Assembly (NCBI RefSeq): GCF_900102885.1
Contig: NZ_FNGE01000005.1
Location: forward strand, 124,001-188,000
Length of the DNA stretch: 64,000 nt
From: Paracoccus chinensis
GTDB lineage: Bacteria; Pseudomonadota; Alphaproteobacteria; Rhodobacterales; Rhodobacteraceae
Direction of reading: 5' to 3'
Positions within the stretch are counted from its first letter, which is position 1, and each line of letters starts with the position of its first letter. A program made the position numbers and the translations under genes. The notes under the pieces were generated by a model. The model was not told the origin of the DNA, made no database searches, and worked only from the letters and a program-made list of their open reading frames with translations. Shown one piece after another: positions 26,665-33,480 of this stretch.

Positions 26665-27474
26665 TCAGCGGTAGACGCCGTTCACGGTCAGGTCGGCAGG
26701 CTCGCCCTCGCCCACCCATTTCGTGTAAAGCTCGGCGTAGCGGCCGGTGCGGACCTGCTGGTTCACGAACAGGTTCAGGTAGTTGATAAGGCCGTATTCC
26801 TCGCGCAGCGTGAACAGCGCGACATAGTCCGGCACCATCGGCGCCTTGTCCACGACGCGGATGCCGGGGAAGTTGCCCGACTTGACGTTGGCGTTGGCGA
26901 CCTCGACCGTCGAGACGGTGGCGTCGAGCTGCCCCTGGCTGAGGGCCAGGAAGACGTCGGCCTGGGTCTGGTAGGGACGGAACTCGCCCTCGCCCCACTC
27001 CTTGACCTTGCCTTCCAGCCAGATCGCCTCGTAGGTGCCGGCGGTGGCGCCGACGGTCTTGCCCTTCATGCCTTCCCAGTTCGTCATCTCGACGCCTTCG
27101 CGGGCGACGACGGCGTTCTCGAAGGCGTAGTACGGAACCGACATGCCGACGGTCTTGGCGCGCTCCAGCGTGTCCGAGGTCGAGGCCACGCCCACGTCCA
27201 CCCGGCCCGCCATCAGCGCGGGGATGCGCTCGGGGAAGGGCGTTTCCACGATCTCGGCGGTGACGCCCAGCGCAGCAGCGAGGTCGTTGCAGTAATCGAC
27301 GTCGAAGCCGATCGGGTTGTTCTGGTCATCGCGCATCCCCATGGGCGGGAAGTCCAGCACGACCGCGCAACGCAGCGTGCCCGAGGCGATGATGTCGTCC
27401 AGCTTGTCGGCCTGGGCCGCGCCGGCGATGGCGGTGGCGGCGACCAGCGCCGCACCGAAGATCGAGGTCTTCAT
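26665..27474 (-). CDS. Polar amino-acid ABC transporter substrate-binding protein
   Basis: 269 residues. The Sec signal peptide MKTSIFGAALVAATAIAGAAQA is probably cleaved before DKLDDI. The mature part is a type-II periplasmic binding fold of the SBP_bac_3 family, with DDQNNPIGFDVDYCNDLAAA and GRVDVGVASTSDTLERAKTV. ATG 27474 is chosen over GTG 27480 because GGGAG is correctly spaced only for the ATG. It delivers substrate to the two permeases; ligand inferred from operon context to be a hydroxyproline or proline-type imino acid. Confidence 0.9.
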   Translation of the reverse strand: MKTSIFGAALVAATAIAGAAQADKLDDIIASGTLRCAVVLDFPPMGMRDDQNNPIGFDVDYCNDLAAALGVTAEIVETPFPERIPALMAGRVDVGVASTSDTLERAKTVGMSVPYYAFENAVVAREGVEMTNWEGMKGKTVGATAGTYEAIWLEGKVKEWGEGEFRPYQTQADVFLALSQGQLDATVSTVEVANANVKSGNFPGIRVVDKAPMVPDYVALFTLREEYGLINYLNLFVNQQVRTGRYAELYTKWVGEGEPADLTVNGVYR

Positions 27475-27602
27475 TGTCACACTCCCTGTCTGGCTCTCTG
27501 GCCGTTCGTCCTGACGTCGTCAGCTACCCGCGCGACTTGCAGCGGATCAACCTGATAATTCCGACAGTATTCCACATCGGCCCGGCAAATCGACGGCGCT
27601 GA

Positions 27603-28565
27603 TCAGGCCCGCTGATCGGGCGCGGCCCCGGGCAGCTTGCACCATTCGGCGTACCAGGCGCGGAACTGGTTGAACTGCGCCTCGGCCCAGGCGCGCTGGC
27701 TGGGGCTGAGCTCGTCCGTTTCGTTGAAATGCAGCGCATATTCCGCGTCGCCCTGCATGACCATCATGTGCTTGTAATAGAGCACGAGGTCCGTGCCCTC
27801 GTCCCAGGACGACAGCACCTCAAGCGCCTCGCCCAGCTCGCGCGCGCGCAGGCGGGCACTCACGTCGCCCGCAGCGGCTGCCTTGGCCAGCGCCACGAAA
27901 TGCAGGATCTCCTTCGGGATCACGTTGCCGATGCCGGTGATGGTGCCGGTCGCGCCCGCCTTGACATAGCCATGGAAGACGCCGGTATCGACGCCCGCCA
28001 TCAGGATCACGTCCGGGTCGGCGCTGGTGATGTGCTCGGCCGCGTAGGTCATGGCCCTGGTGCCGCCGAATTCCTTGAAGCCGACGAGGTTCGGATGCTC
28101 GGCGCGCAGGGCGAAGAACAGGTCGGCCTTGGTTTCGAAGCCGTAATGCGGGCTGTTGTAGATCACCGCCGGCAGGTCGGGCGCGGCCGCCAGGATGGCC
28201 TTGAAATGGTTCTTCTGCGCGATGGGCGAGCTGCCGCGCGACAGCACGCGCGGGATCACCATCAGCCCCGCCGCGCCGACCTTCTGGGCATGGGCCGCAT
28301 GGGCCACGGCGGAAGCCGAGTTCACCGCGCCCGTTCCGACGATCACCGGCACCCCGGCCTTCACCAGCCGTTCCACGCCTTCCATGCGCTGCGCATCCGT
28401 CAGCAGCGGCCAGTCACCCATCGAGCCGCAATAGACGACCGCCGACATGCCGGCCGCGATCAGCTCCTGCGCCTTGCGGACCAGCGCGTCGAAGTCGGGC
28501 TGACGGTCGGCGGTGCAGGGCGTCATCAGCGCGGGGATCACGCCGGTGAAAATGTCGGTCTTCAT
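27603..28565 (-). CDS. DHDPS-family delta1-pyrroline-4-hydroxy-2-carboxylate deaminase
   Basis: 320 residues of the dihydrodipicolinate synthase/NAL TIM barrel. Lys164 (VGFKEFGG) is the Schiff-base lysine and Tyr136 (VIYNSPHYG) the conserved tyrosine. The usual GTTGE motif reads CGSMGDWPLLT, as in the hydroxyproline-cluster subgroup and not in true DapA. It would convert the cyclic imine from D-hydroxyproline oxidation to 2-oxoglutarate semialdehyde with loss of ammonia. First structural gene of the operon, downstream of the GntR gene. Confidence 0.86.
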   Translation of the reverse strand: MKTDIFTGVIPALMTPCTADRQPDFDALVRKAQELIAAGMSAVVYCGSMGDWPLLTDAQRMEGVERLVKAGVPVIVGTGAVNSASAVAHAAHAQKVGAAGLMVIPRVLSRGSSPIAQKNHFKAILAAAPDLPAVIYNSPHYGFETKADLFFALRAEHPNLVGFKEFGGTRAMTYAAEHITSADPDVILMAGVDTGVFHGYVKAGATGTITGIGNVIPKEILHFVALAKAAAAGDVSARLRARELGEALEVLSSWDEGTDLVLYYKHMMVMQGDAEYALHFNETDELSPSQRAWAEAQFNQFRAWYAEWCKLPGAAPDQRA

Positions 28566-28629
28566 GCTGGCTCCTTCGGCGCAGGGAAAGTGCGCGCCCC
28601 GAATCTGTGGTCAGGAGCATTCTTGCCGG

Positions 28630-28650
28630 ATTGTATTTTCCCTGTCGACA
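28630..28650 (-). promoter_or_regulatory. Candidate promoter/operator of the hydroxyproline operon
   Basis: Upstream of the deaminase gene (start 28565) the minus strand carries TTGTCGACAG, containing the perfect palindrome TGTCGACA (28643-28650), and a -10-like TACAAT at 28635-28630. FCD-type GntR regulators often bind short TTGTnnACAA-like palindromes, so this may be the operator of the neighbouring GntR protein. The -35 is not convincing. Confidence 0.35.
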
Positions 28651-28660
28651 AAAATTTTGA

Positions 28661-29362
28661 TCAGAGCGGCACGTCCTCGCGGCGGTCGCGGGCGAAGAAG
28701 GACTGGATCTGGCGGATGATCTGGTCGGCATGGGCCCGGCCCAGCCGGTCGCACAACTCGACATCGCCCGCCTCGATCGCGGCGATGATGTCCTCGTGCT
28801 CGCCCACGATGCTTTGCGGCAGGCGGTCGTTGTAGGACTGGTAATACAGCCGCAGAAGCCGCCTCCCCTCGTCCAGCACGCGCAGGAAGAAGGCGATGTA
28901 GTAAGGGTTGCCGCCCGCATCCGCGATGGCGGCATGGAAGGCGCGGTTGGTGGCGATCATCGCCAGCGCATCCTGTGCCTCGACCGCGGCGGCGAACTGC
29001 GCCTGGCAGGCCCGGATCGTCGCCAGATCGGCATCGCTGCGGTTCAGCGCGGCCAGCCGCGTCGTCACGCGATACATCAGCGTCATCGCGTCGAAGAAGT
29101 GATGCAGGTTCAGGAAGTCGATGTTGGCGACGATGGCCGAGCGGTTGGGCAGCGTCTCGACCAGCCCCTCGCCCGCCAGCCGCAGCAGGGCCTCGCGGAC
29201 GGGCGTGCGCGACATGCCGAAGCGTTCCGCCAGCGCGACCTCGTCGATGGGGGTGCCGGGGGGCAGGACCAGTTCCAGGATCTCGTCGCGCAGCGCGTCA
29301 TAAACCAGACGCACGCCCGAGCCGCGCTTGCGTTCGGATGGCGAATCAGGGGTGTCGGGCAT
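28661..29362 (-). CDS. GntR-family (FadR/FCD) transcriptional regulator
   Basis: 233 residues. An N-terminal winged helix covers about 15-80: VRLVYDALRDEILELVLPPG, then LAERFGMSRTPVREALLRLA (recognition helix around SRTPVREAL). An all-helical FCD ligand-binding domain (about 90-225) supplies metal-binding Asp/His candidates (NRAFHAAIADAGGN, EHEDIIAAIEAGD). It heads the hydroxyproline operon and is the likely local repressor, with a pathway intermediate as effector. ATG 29362 gives the normal short N-terminal arm; the open frame continuing to 29476 runs into the tRNA gene and is not used. Confidence 0.88.
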   Translation of the reverse strand: MPDTPDSPSERKRGSGVRLVYDALRDEILELVLPPGTPIDEVALAERFGMSRTPVREALLRLAGEGLVETLPNRSAIVANIDFLNLHHFFDAMTLMYRVTTRLAALNRSDADLATIRACQAQFAAAVEAQDALAMIATNRAFHAAIADAGGNPYYIAFFLRVLDEGRRLLRLYYQSYNDRLPQSIVGEHEDIIAAIEAGDVELCDRLGRAHADQIIRQIQSFFARDRREDVPL

Positions 29363-29433
29363 CCGGCAGGCTCCAGCGCTGGGGGGATCGCCGCCTGCTA
29401 GCGTTCCCGGGCAAAAGCGTAAAGGCTGGAAGA

Positions 29434-29510
29434 TGGTACCGCCTCCCCGGCTTGAACGGGGGACCTCTGGATCCACAATCCAGCGCTCTAACCAACTGAG
29501 CTAAGGCGGC
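29434..29510 (-). tRNA. tRNA-His (GTG), with encoded CCA
   Basis: A full cloverleaf reads on the minus strand: acceptor GCCGCCT / AGGCGGT, D stem GCTC/GAGC, anticodon stem CTGGA/TCCAG around loop TTGTGGA (anticodon GTG, His), T stem CCCCG/CGGGG with TTCAAGC, then ACCA. It is 77 nt including CCA. The base before G1 is T, so G-1 is not encoded; position 73 is A and pair 1-72 is G-U. This is the alphaproteobacterial tRNA-His form recognised without G-1:C73. Confidence 0.95.
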
Positions 29511-29520
29511 ACAGGCGCAG

Positions 29521-29549
29521 CAGATAAATCGTCGCGGCGCCCGATGCAA
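29521..29549 (-). promoter_or_regulatory. Candidate promoter of tRNA-His
   Basis: On the minus strand TTGCAT (29549-29544), a 17-nt spacer and TATCTG (29526-29521) lie 10 nt before the tRNA 5' end. Spacing is right for sigma-70 but both hexamers are only partial matches. Confidence 0.4.
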
Positions 29550-29620
29550 GCGCATCTTGCCGTCTGCGGGCGCACTCGGCTAGACCGATCCGCGTCACAG
29601 CCATGCAAGGGGATCGCGCG

Positions 29621-29860
29621 ATGGGCATCAACAAGGAAAGCGACGTCGCCGCCAACCTGCAGATCGGGCCGACCGACCTCGGGATGGTCCGCATCTATGT
29701 CGAGGGCGAGGGGATCGACCTGCCGCTGGACTTCGACCCCGAAGAGGCCACCGAGATCGCCGAGGAACTTCTGGCCGCCGCCGAGGCCGCGCGCGAGATC
29801 GGCCAGGGCGGCGCCAAGCCCAAGGGCAAGCCCCGCCCCAAGGGTCCCGCGCGGCGCTGA
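29621..29860 (+). CDS. Small conserved protein, DUF6324-like
   Basis: 79 residues. MGINKESDVAANLQIGPTDL is followed by GMVRIYVEGEGIDLPLDF, an acidic helix PEEATEIAEELLAAAEAARE and a basic Pro/Lys-rich tail (KPKGKPRPKGPARR). The pattern recalls a small Rhodobacterales protein family (DUF6324); identification is from memory. ATG 29621 has AGGGG at good distance, better than ATG 29603. No membrane segment. Function unknown. Convergent with the mmcB gene. Confidence 0.62.
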   Translation: MGINKESDVAANLQIGPTDLGMVRIYVEGEGIDLPLDFDPEEATEIAEELLAAAEAAREIGQGGAKPKGKPRPKGPARR

Positions 29861-29917
29861 GCCTGCCCGCTTGGTGGAACAGCTTGAGGGAGCCGTCGAA
29901 GAGAGCGGCCCCCTGCC

Positions 29918-30388
29918 CTATCCCTGCGTGAAGGCCCCCGGGTCATTCACGCGCACAAGCCGGCAGGCCGCGACCCGCGCGATGTCGCGCAGCACCCGCG
30001 CCCGCCGCGCGGCGGCCAGCTTTGCCACCGGCGCCATCTGCGCGAGTTCCGCGCCATAGGGATCGGCGACCAGCAGGCCGTTGTCTTCGGGCAGAAGCTC
30101 CACCGGGAAATCGCAGTCGGTTGCCCAGAAGAAGCGGTCGCACCATTCGAGGTAGCCCTGCCACTTGCGGTCGCCCGTGAAATCCGCGCGGCAGCTCTTG
30201 CATTCGACGATCCAGATCTCGCCCGAGGGCGTGACCGAGATCACGTCCACCCGCAGCCCCGGCGCGGGCACGAATTCAAGCAGCGGCGCATGGCCCATGC
30301 CCAGCAGCATCCGCGCGACGCCCCGGGCCAGCCTGTGGCCAGGCTGCGCGGGCAGCAGGTCGGCGGGGGAAGAAACCTCGTCATTCAT
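29918..30388 (-). CDS. mmcB: MmcB-family DNA repair protein (PD-(D/E)XK nuclease fold)
   Basis: 156 residues. A restriction-endonuclease-like core is visible: Asp48 (RVDVISV), then Glu62 and Lys64 (IVECKS), followed by DRKWQGYLEWCDRFFWATD, typical of the MmcB family (PF06319) found across alphaproteobacteria and linked to DNA repair. ATG 30388 is used; ATG 30400 is in frame with no better ribosome site. Cytoplasmic. It is convergent with the DUF6324-like gene and transcribed alone. Confidence 0.82.
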   Translation of the reverse strand: MNDEVSSPADLLPAQPGHRLARGVARMLLGMGHAPLLEFVPAPGLRVDVISVTPSGEIWIVECKSCRADFTGDRKWQGYLEWCDRFFWATDCDFPVELLPEDNGLLVADPYGAELAQMAPVAKLAAARRARVLRDIARVAACRLVRVNDPGAFTQG

Positions 30389-30543
30389 GCGCGCCACCAT
30401 GAACGAAGCGGAAACATCCCGCAAGCGCGCGTGCCCGTGCGGGACACTCTTGCGCAGCCCGCGCGTCCTTCCTACCTAGAAGGAAGGCGGGTTTCTGCTC
30501 TTCTCGTGATCGGCCATTTTTCCCACTGGCCTATAACTTCTCC

Positions 30544-30686
30544 GAGGGGGCTGGCTCTGTCAGGGCCCTGGTCCTGTTAACCGGCACCCACCTGGATATC
30601 CAGGCTTTCGGGGGAACCTGCGCCGCCACGGTCGCTGCGGTTCCCGCCACATCCAAAAGGCCGCCCCTTCGCGGGGGCGGCCTTTT
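30544..30686 (+). ncRNA. Candidate structured small RNA of unknown family
   Basis: A plus-strand transcript beginning about 7 nt after TATAAC (30532-30537) would fold into several hairpins. These include the perfect palindrome CCTGGATATCCAGG (30590-30603) and the arm GGGAACC...GGTTCCC (about 30613-30645), and the transcript would end at the strong terminator 30655-30686. No protein gene lies downstream on this strand, so it is not a leader. It lacks the SRP RNA GGAAGGAAGCAGCC-type core, the tmRNA tag region and RNase P consensus. The length (about 143 nt) and solitary position would suit a 6S-like or family-specific sRNA, but I cannot confirm either. The -35 is not recognisable. Confidence 0.5.
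30655..30686 (+). terminator. Intrinsic terminator of the candidate small RNA
   Basis: A 13-bp perfect stem AAAAGGCCGCCCC / GGGGCGGCCTTTT with loop TTCGCG; the stem itself ends in TTTT, then CC. It can work on the minus strand too. Confidence 0.85.
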
Positions 30687-30727
30687 CCATTGGCGCAAGG
30701 GTCATGACAGGTGCGGCCAAGAAGAAA

Positions 30728-30747
30728 GGGCGGCCTTGCGACCGCCC
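30728..30747 (-). terminator. Terminator of the outer-membrane protein gene
   Basis: On the minus strand GGGCGGT, loop CGCAAG, GCCGCCC is followed directly by TTTCTTC. It lies 31 nt past the stop codon at 30779. Confidence 0.8.
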
Positions 30748-30778
30748 CTTCCCGAGAGAGATTCCGATCGAGGGAAGA

Positions 30779-31699
30779 TCAGAACCCGACGACCAGCGAG
30801 ACGCCGACCGTGTTGTCGGTGCGGATCTCCCGCTCCGAGTTGTATTCCGACTTGTAGGACACGCGGGTCGCGAGGTTGTCCGACATGCGGAAGTTCAGGC
30901 CCAGTTCGTTGGTCGCCAGGTCGTTGGCGTCCGACGTCAGGTAGTCGGTGTCGTTGGTCAGGAAGAAGTTGTCGTTGAACGCGTGGTAGAAGCGCGACGA
31001 CACGATGTAGCCGGTGTCGGTGTTCGACGCGAGGCCGTCATCTTCCGTGAAGTCCACCAGCTGGGTGTAGCGGATACCGACACCAGCCTGCACGCGCCAT
31101 GCGGTCTGCTGGTTGTTGATGATCCGGTAGCCCGGGCCGATGCCGATGAACGCGTCGCGCTTGGCGCGGCCTTCGTATTCGGCGATCTCGTCCGCGTCGA
31201 GGACGGGGTCGAGGTCTTCCCACTCTTCGGCCAGACCGTCGGTGCTCACGCGGCCCAGGATGAACGCGTAGAGCTGGTCGTTGAAGTAGTAGTTGCCGTC
31301 ATAGATGACCGAGGTGTCCTCGGTTTCCTTGTCGCCGTCGTCATCCTCGCTAAATTCCAGGAAGATGCCGACCGACTGCTGGAACGGGCCGGCGTTGTGC
31401 GACAGGCGGCCACCAAGAGTGAAGTCCTGGTTCTCGTCGTTGCCGTCGCGGCCGGTGTAGGACAGCGCGATCGAGCCGAACAGACCTTCGCGGGCGCTGT
31501 CGGGGCGACCGAAGCGGCGCGGGTCGCTGGAGCGGGCGAAATCGTCCTCGACCGCATCCTCGACGTCGGTGATCTGCTCGTTGATGTTGCCCGCGCCGAT
31601 GATGCTGGCGCCGGGGGCGAATTCAGTCTGTGCGAACGCCGGGGCGCCAAGCAGAATGGCCAGGGCGGACGCGCTAGCGAACAGGGAAATCTTTTGCAT
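30779..31699 (-). CDS. Outer-membrane beta-barrel protein, DUF481/YdiY-like
   Basis: 306 residues. The signal peptide MQKISLFASASALAILLGAP has a likely cleavage after AFA-Q. The mature part has alternating hydrophobic strands (LFGSIALSYTGRDGNDENQD, DGNYYFNDQLYAFILGR) and ends in aromatic Phe (SLVVGF), the signal for Bam-mediated insertion. Very acidic turns (SEDDDGDKETED) fit extracellular loops. It resembles DUF481 proteins of unknown function. Codon use and intrinsic terminator suggest a well-expressed gene. ATG 31699 is chosen because it starts the signal peptide; an upstream in-frame extension is non-coding. Confidence 0.8.
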   Translation of the reverse strand: MQKISLFASASALAILLGAPAFAQTEFAPGASIIGAGNINEQITDVEDAVEDDFARSSDPRRFGRPDSAREGLFGSIALSYTGRDGNDENQDFTLGGRLSHNAGPFQQSVGIFLEFSEDDDGDKETEDTSVIYDGNYYFNDQLYAFILGRVSTDGLAEEWEDLDPVLDADEIAEYEGRAKRDAFIGIGPGYRIINNQQTAWRVQAGVGIRYTQLVDFTEDDGLASNTDTGYIVSSRFYHAFNDNFFLTNDTDYLTSDANDLATNELGLNFRMSDNLATRVSYKSEYNSEREIRTDNTVGVSLVVGF

Positions 31700-32055
31700 T
31701 CTGAGCCTCTCGATCCTTCTGCGACCACTCAGATGGGTCGCTCGATGATACAACGCGGATCTATGGATCAGGTGCCCAAGCGTTAAGACCCGAGGACAAG
31801 ACCCGAAGCTCACGGGAACGTGATGGAACCGCTTGACAGCCCATCAAGAAAGCCTTCGGCCTACCCAAGAAAGGTGGCCCCAAGCAAAAGAACAATGCTG
31901 GCACAAGGGTTTGCGCAACCAAGGCGCGACGGATTGCAGCCCGGCTGCGCTGCGCGTTGAAAGAAGCCCGGCCCTGCAGTGCAGAGCCGGGCCGGTTCGG
32001 ACTGTTGCAAAACTCGCACAATTCCCGTGGCAAACTGACCCGGAAACCCTCCCGC
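31700..32055. other. Intergenic region upstream of the outer-membrane protein gene
   Basis: 356 nt. It holds the terminator of the upstream membrane-protein gene (31966-31992) and the unassigned promoter of the outer-membrane gene; a TATCAT -10-like box lies near 31748 on the minus strand without a clear -35. The middle (31800-31960) is visibly less G+C-rich than its surroundings and has no coding-like frame. Confidence 0.6.
31966..31992 (-). terminator. Terminator of the small membrane-protein gene
   Basis: On the minus strand GCCCGGC TCTGCA C TGCAGG GCCGGGC forms a long hairpin and is followed by TTCTTTC. It lies about 65 nt after the stop at 32056. Confidence 0.75.
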
Positions 32056-32367
32056 TCAGCGGCGGCGGGACGCGGCCGGGGCAGGCGCCAGCACCGGCTC
32101 GGGCGTCACAACGGGGGCGCGCGTGCCGCCCCGCGGGTCGTCCTCGGGCTCGGCCATGCGCATGATGGCGATGGCGAACTGCACGCCCGCAAAGACGATG
32201 GTGTTGAAGATCACCAGAAGCCCCAGCGCGAGCCAGCCGCCCGTGGTTTCCAGCGTCAGGTGGCGCAGGTTCGCCACGTCCAGCCCGACAAGCGCCGCGG
32301 TGAAGGCCAGCGCCAGCAGGAAGCCGAAGAAGATGTTGCGGATATAAAGGCGGATGAGTTCGGGCAT
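32056..32367 (-). CDS. Small two-helix membrane protein (LapA-like)
   Basis: 103 residues. MPELIRLYIRNIFFGFLLAL begins the first hydrophobic segment (about 11-31), and GGWLALGLLVIFNTIVFAGV the second (about 47-67). A Pro/Ala/Arg-rich cytoplasmic tail follows. The layout recalls DUF1049/LapA-type or similar proteins of the inner membrane, but no diagnostic motif is visible, so function is unassigned. ATG 32367 has GGAGG at ideal distance. It follows nusB on the same strand with its own promoter-like element upstream. Confidence 0.7.
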   Translation of the reverse strand: MPELIRLYIRNIFFGFLLALAFTAALVGLDVANLRHLTLETTGGWLALGLLVIFNTIVFAGVQFAIAIMRMAEPEDDPRGGTRAPVVTPEPVLAPAPAASRRR

Positions 32368-32386
32368 CGCGCGACCTCCCATGCGT

Positions 32387-32424
32387 GATCCCTGTTATGT
32401 AGGGATCCGCACTTCGCCTGTCAC
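32387..32424 (-). promoter_or_regulatory. Candidate promoter with palindrome between nusB and the small membrane protein
   Basis: On the minus strand GTGACA (32424-32419), 17 nt, then TACATA (32401-32396). The -10-like box sits in the loop of a perfect inverted repeat GATCCCT...AGGGATC (32387-32407), which could be an operator. Confidence 0.4.
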
Positions 32425-32437
32425 CGTCCGGAAGGGC

Positions 32438-32917
32438 TCAAAACGCGTCCGGGCGGGCGGCGCGGGCCATGTGGTCCAGCACGGCGTTGACGAAGCGCGC
32501 TTCCTTTCCTTCGGGGAAGAAGGCGTCGGCGACGGCGACATATTCGGAAATCACCACGCGGGGCGGCGTGTCCGTTCCCACCAGTTCGGACCCGGCGGCG
32601 CGGAAGACCGCGCGCAGGACCGGGTCGATGCGGTCGATCGGCCACTTGGCGACCAGCGCGCGGTCGGTCATCTGGTCGATGCGCGCCTGCCAGTTGACGG
32701 CGCCGTCCACGATCCGCTCGAACAGGTCCTCGTCGGCCTCGGGCGAGGTGCCCTCGTCATAATCGACACCGATGCGCCAGTTGGCGAATTCGCGCACCAC
32801 GCGGTCGGCCGACTGGTCGGCGGCTTCCATCTGGAACAGGGCCTGCACGGCATAGACGCGGGCAGCGGCGCTGAGCGCGCGGCGGTTGGGGCGGGGGTTC
32901 TGGGACAGGTCGCTCAT
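32438..32917 (-). CDS. nusB: Transcription antitermination factor NusB
   Basis: 159 residues. The all-helical NusB domain has the RNA-binding N-terminal segment RRALSAAARVYAVQALFQME and the C-terminal VVISEYVAVADAFFPEGKEA, then FVNAVLDHMAR. NusB with NusE (S10) binds boxA and supports rRNA antitermination. Its start overlaps the ribH stop by 4 nt. The order ribE-ribB-ribH-nusB is common in alphaproteobacteria and implies co-transcription. Confidence 0.94.
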   Translation of the reverse strand: MSDLSQNPRPNRRALSAAARVYAVQALFQMEAADQSADRVVREFANWRIGVDYDEGTSPEADEDLFERIVDGAVNWQARIDQMTDRALVAKWPIDRIDPVLRAVFRAAGSELVGTDTPPRVVISEYVAVADAFFPEGKEARFVNAVLDHMARAARPDAF

Positions 32918-33474
32918 CCCTGGGCCGACCCGTCGAGTTCGCCCGCCAGGCGGATCACGTCGCGGGGGCCTTCGTCGCGGCCGAAACCCACGGGGCGCTT
33001 CGCCCCGGCCCAGCGGCGCTGCAGCGCGATCAGGTGCAGGGTTGCGGCGGCGGCCCCGCCGCCCTTGTTCTGGCCCTGCGGATCGGCGCGCACCACGGCC
33101 TGGTCCATGTTCTCGACCGTCAGGATGCCGTTGCCGATGCAGAGCCCCTGCAGCCCCAGCAGCGTCAGCCCGCGCGAGCTGTCGTTGCAGACGGTGTCGT
33201 AATGCGTCGTCTCGCCCCGGATCACGCAGCCCAGCGCCACGTAACCGTCGTATTGCGCCAGCCGCCCGGCCATGGCGATGGCGGTCGGGACTTCCAGCGC
33301 GCCCGGCACCTCGACCAGATCGACCGTGGCCCCTGCCTCCTCGGCCGTGGCCCTTGCGCCGGCGATCAGGTCGTCGGCGATGGCCCGGTAATAGGGCGCG
33401 ACCACGATCAGCAGCCGCACCGGCGCATCGAAGGCCGGAAGGGCCAGGGTGTAATGTTCGGTCAGCGCGGCCAT
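32914..33474 (-). CDS. ribH: 6,7-dimethyl-8-ribityllumazine synthase RibH
   Basis: 186 residues. Family blocks seen are VEVPGALEVPTAIAMAG (substrate pocket), ALGCVIRGETTHYDTVC with the catalytic His, and GILTVENMDQAVVRAD. It condenses 5-amino-6-ribitylaminouracil with 3,4-dihydroxy-2-butanone 4-phosphate in cytoplasmic oligomers. The N-terminal arm of about 20 residues and the C-terminal tail of about 25 make it slightly longer than E. coli RibH. Located 6 nt after ribB and overlapping nusB by 4 nt. Confidence 0.95.
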   Translation of the reverse strand: MAALTEHYTLALPAFDAPVRLLIVVAPYYRAIADDLIAGARATAEEAGATVDLVEVPGALEVPTAIAMAGRLAQYDGYVALGCVIRGETTHYDTVCNDSSRGLTLLGLQGLCIGNGILTVENMDQAVVRADPQGQNKGGGAAAATLHLIALQRRWAGAKRPVGFGRDEGPRDVIRLAGELDGSAQG

Positions 33475-33480
33475 GGCGGG

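Larger units (their letters stand above)
30389..30778. other. Non-coding region holding a candidate RNA gene
   Basis: 390 nt between two minus-strand genes. It contains the hairpin CCTTCC...GGAAGG at 30468-30485, a -10-like TATAAC (30532-30537, plus strand), a structured segment ending in the terminator at 30655-30686, and the outer-membrane gene's terminator at 30728-30747. No credible protein frame. Confidence 0.7.

Noticed and set aside
30590..30603. CCTGGATATCCAGG as an insertion-sequence end or attachment site
   Set aside because: No matching second copy, target duplication or transposase is nearby; it fits an RNA hairpin.
30544..30686. SRP RNA, tmRNA or RNase P RNA at the orphan RNA locus
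   Set aside because: None of the diagnostic conserved segments of these RNAs is present.
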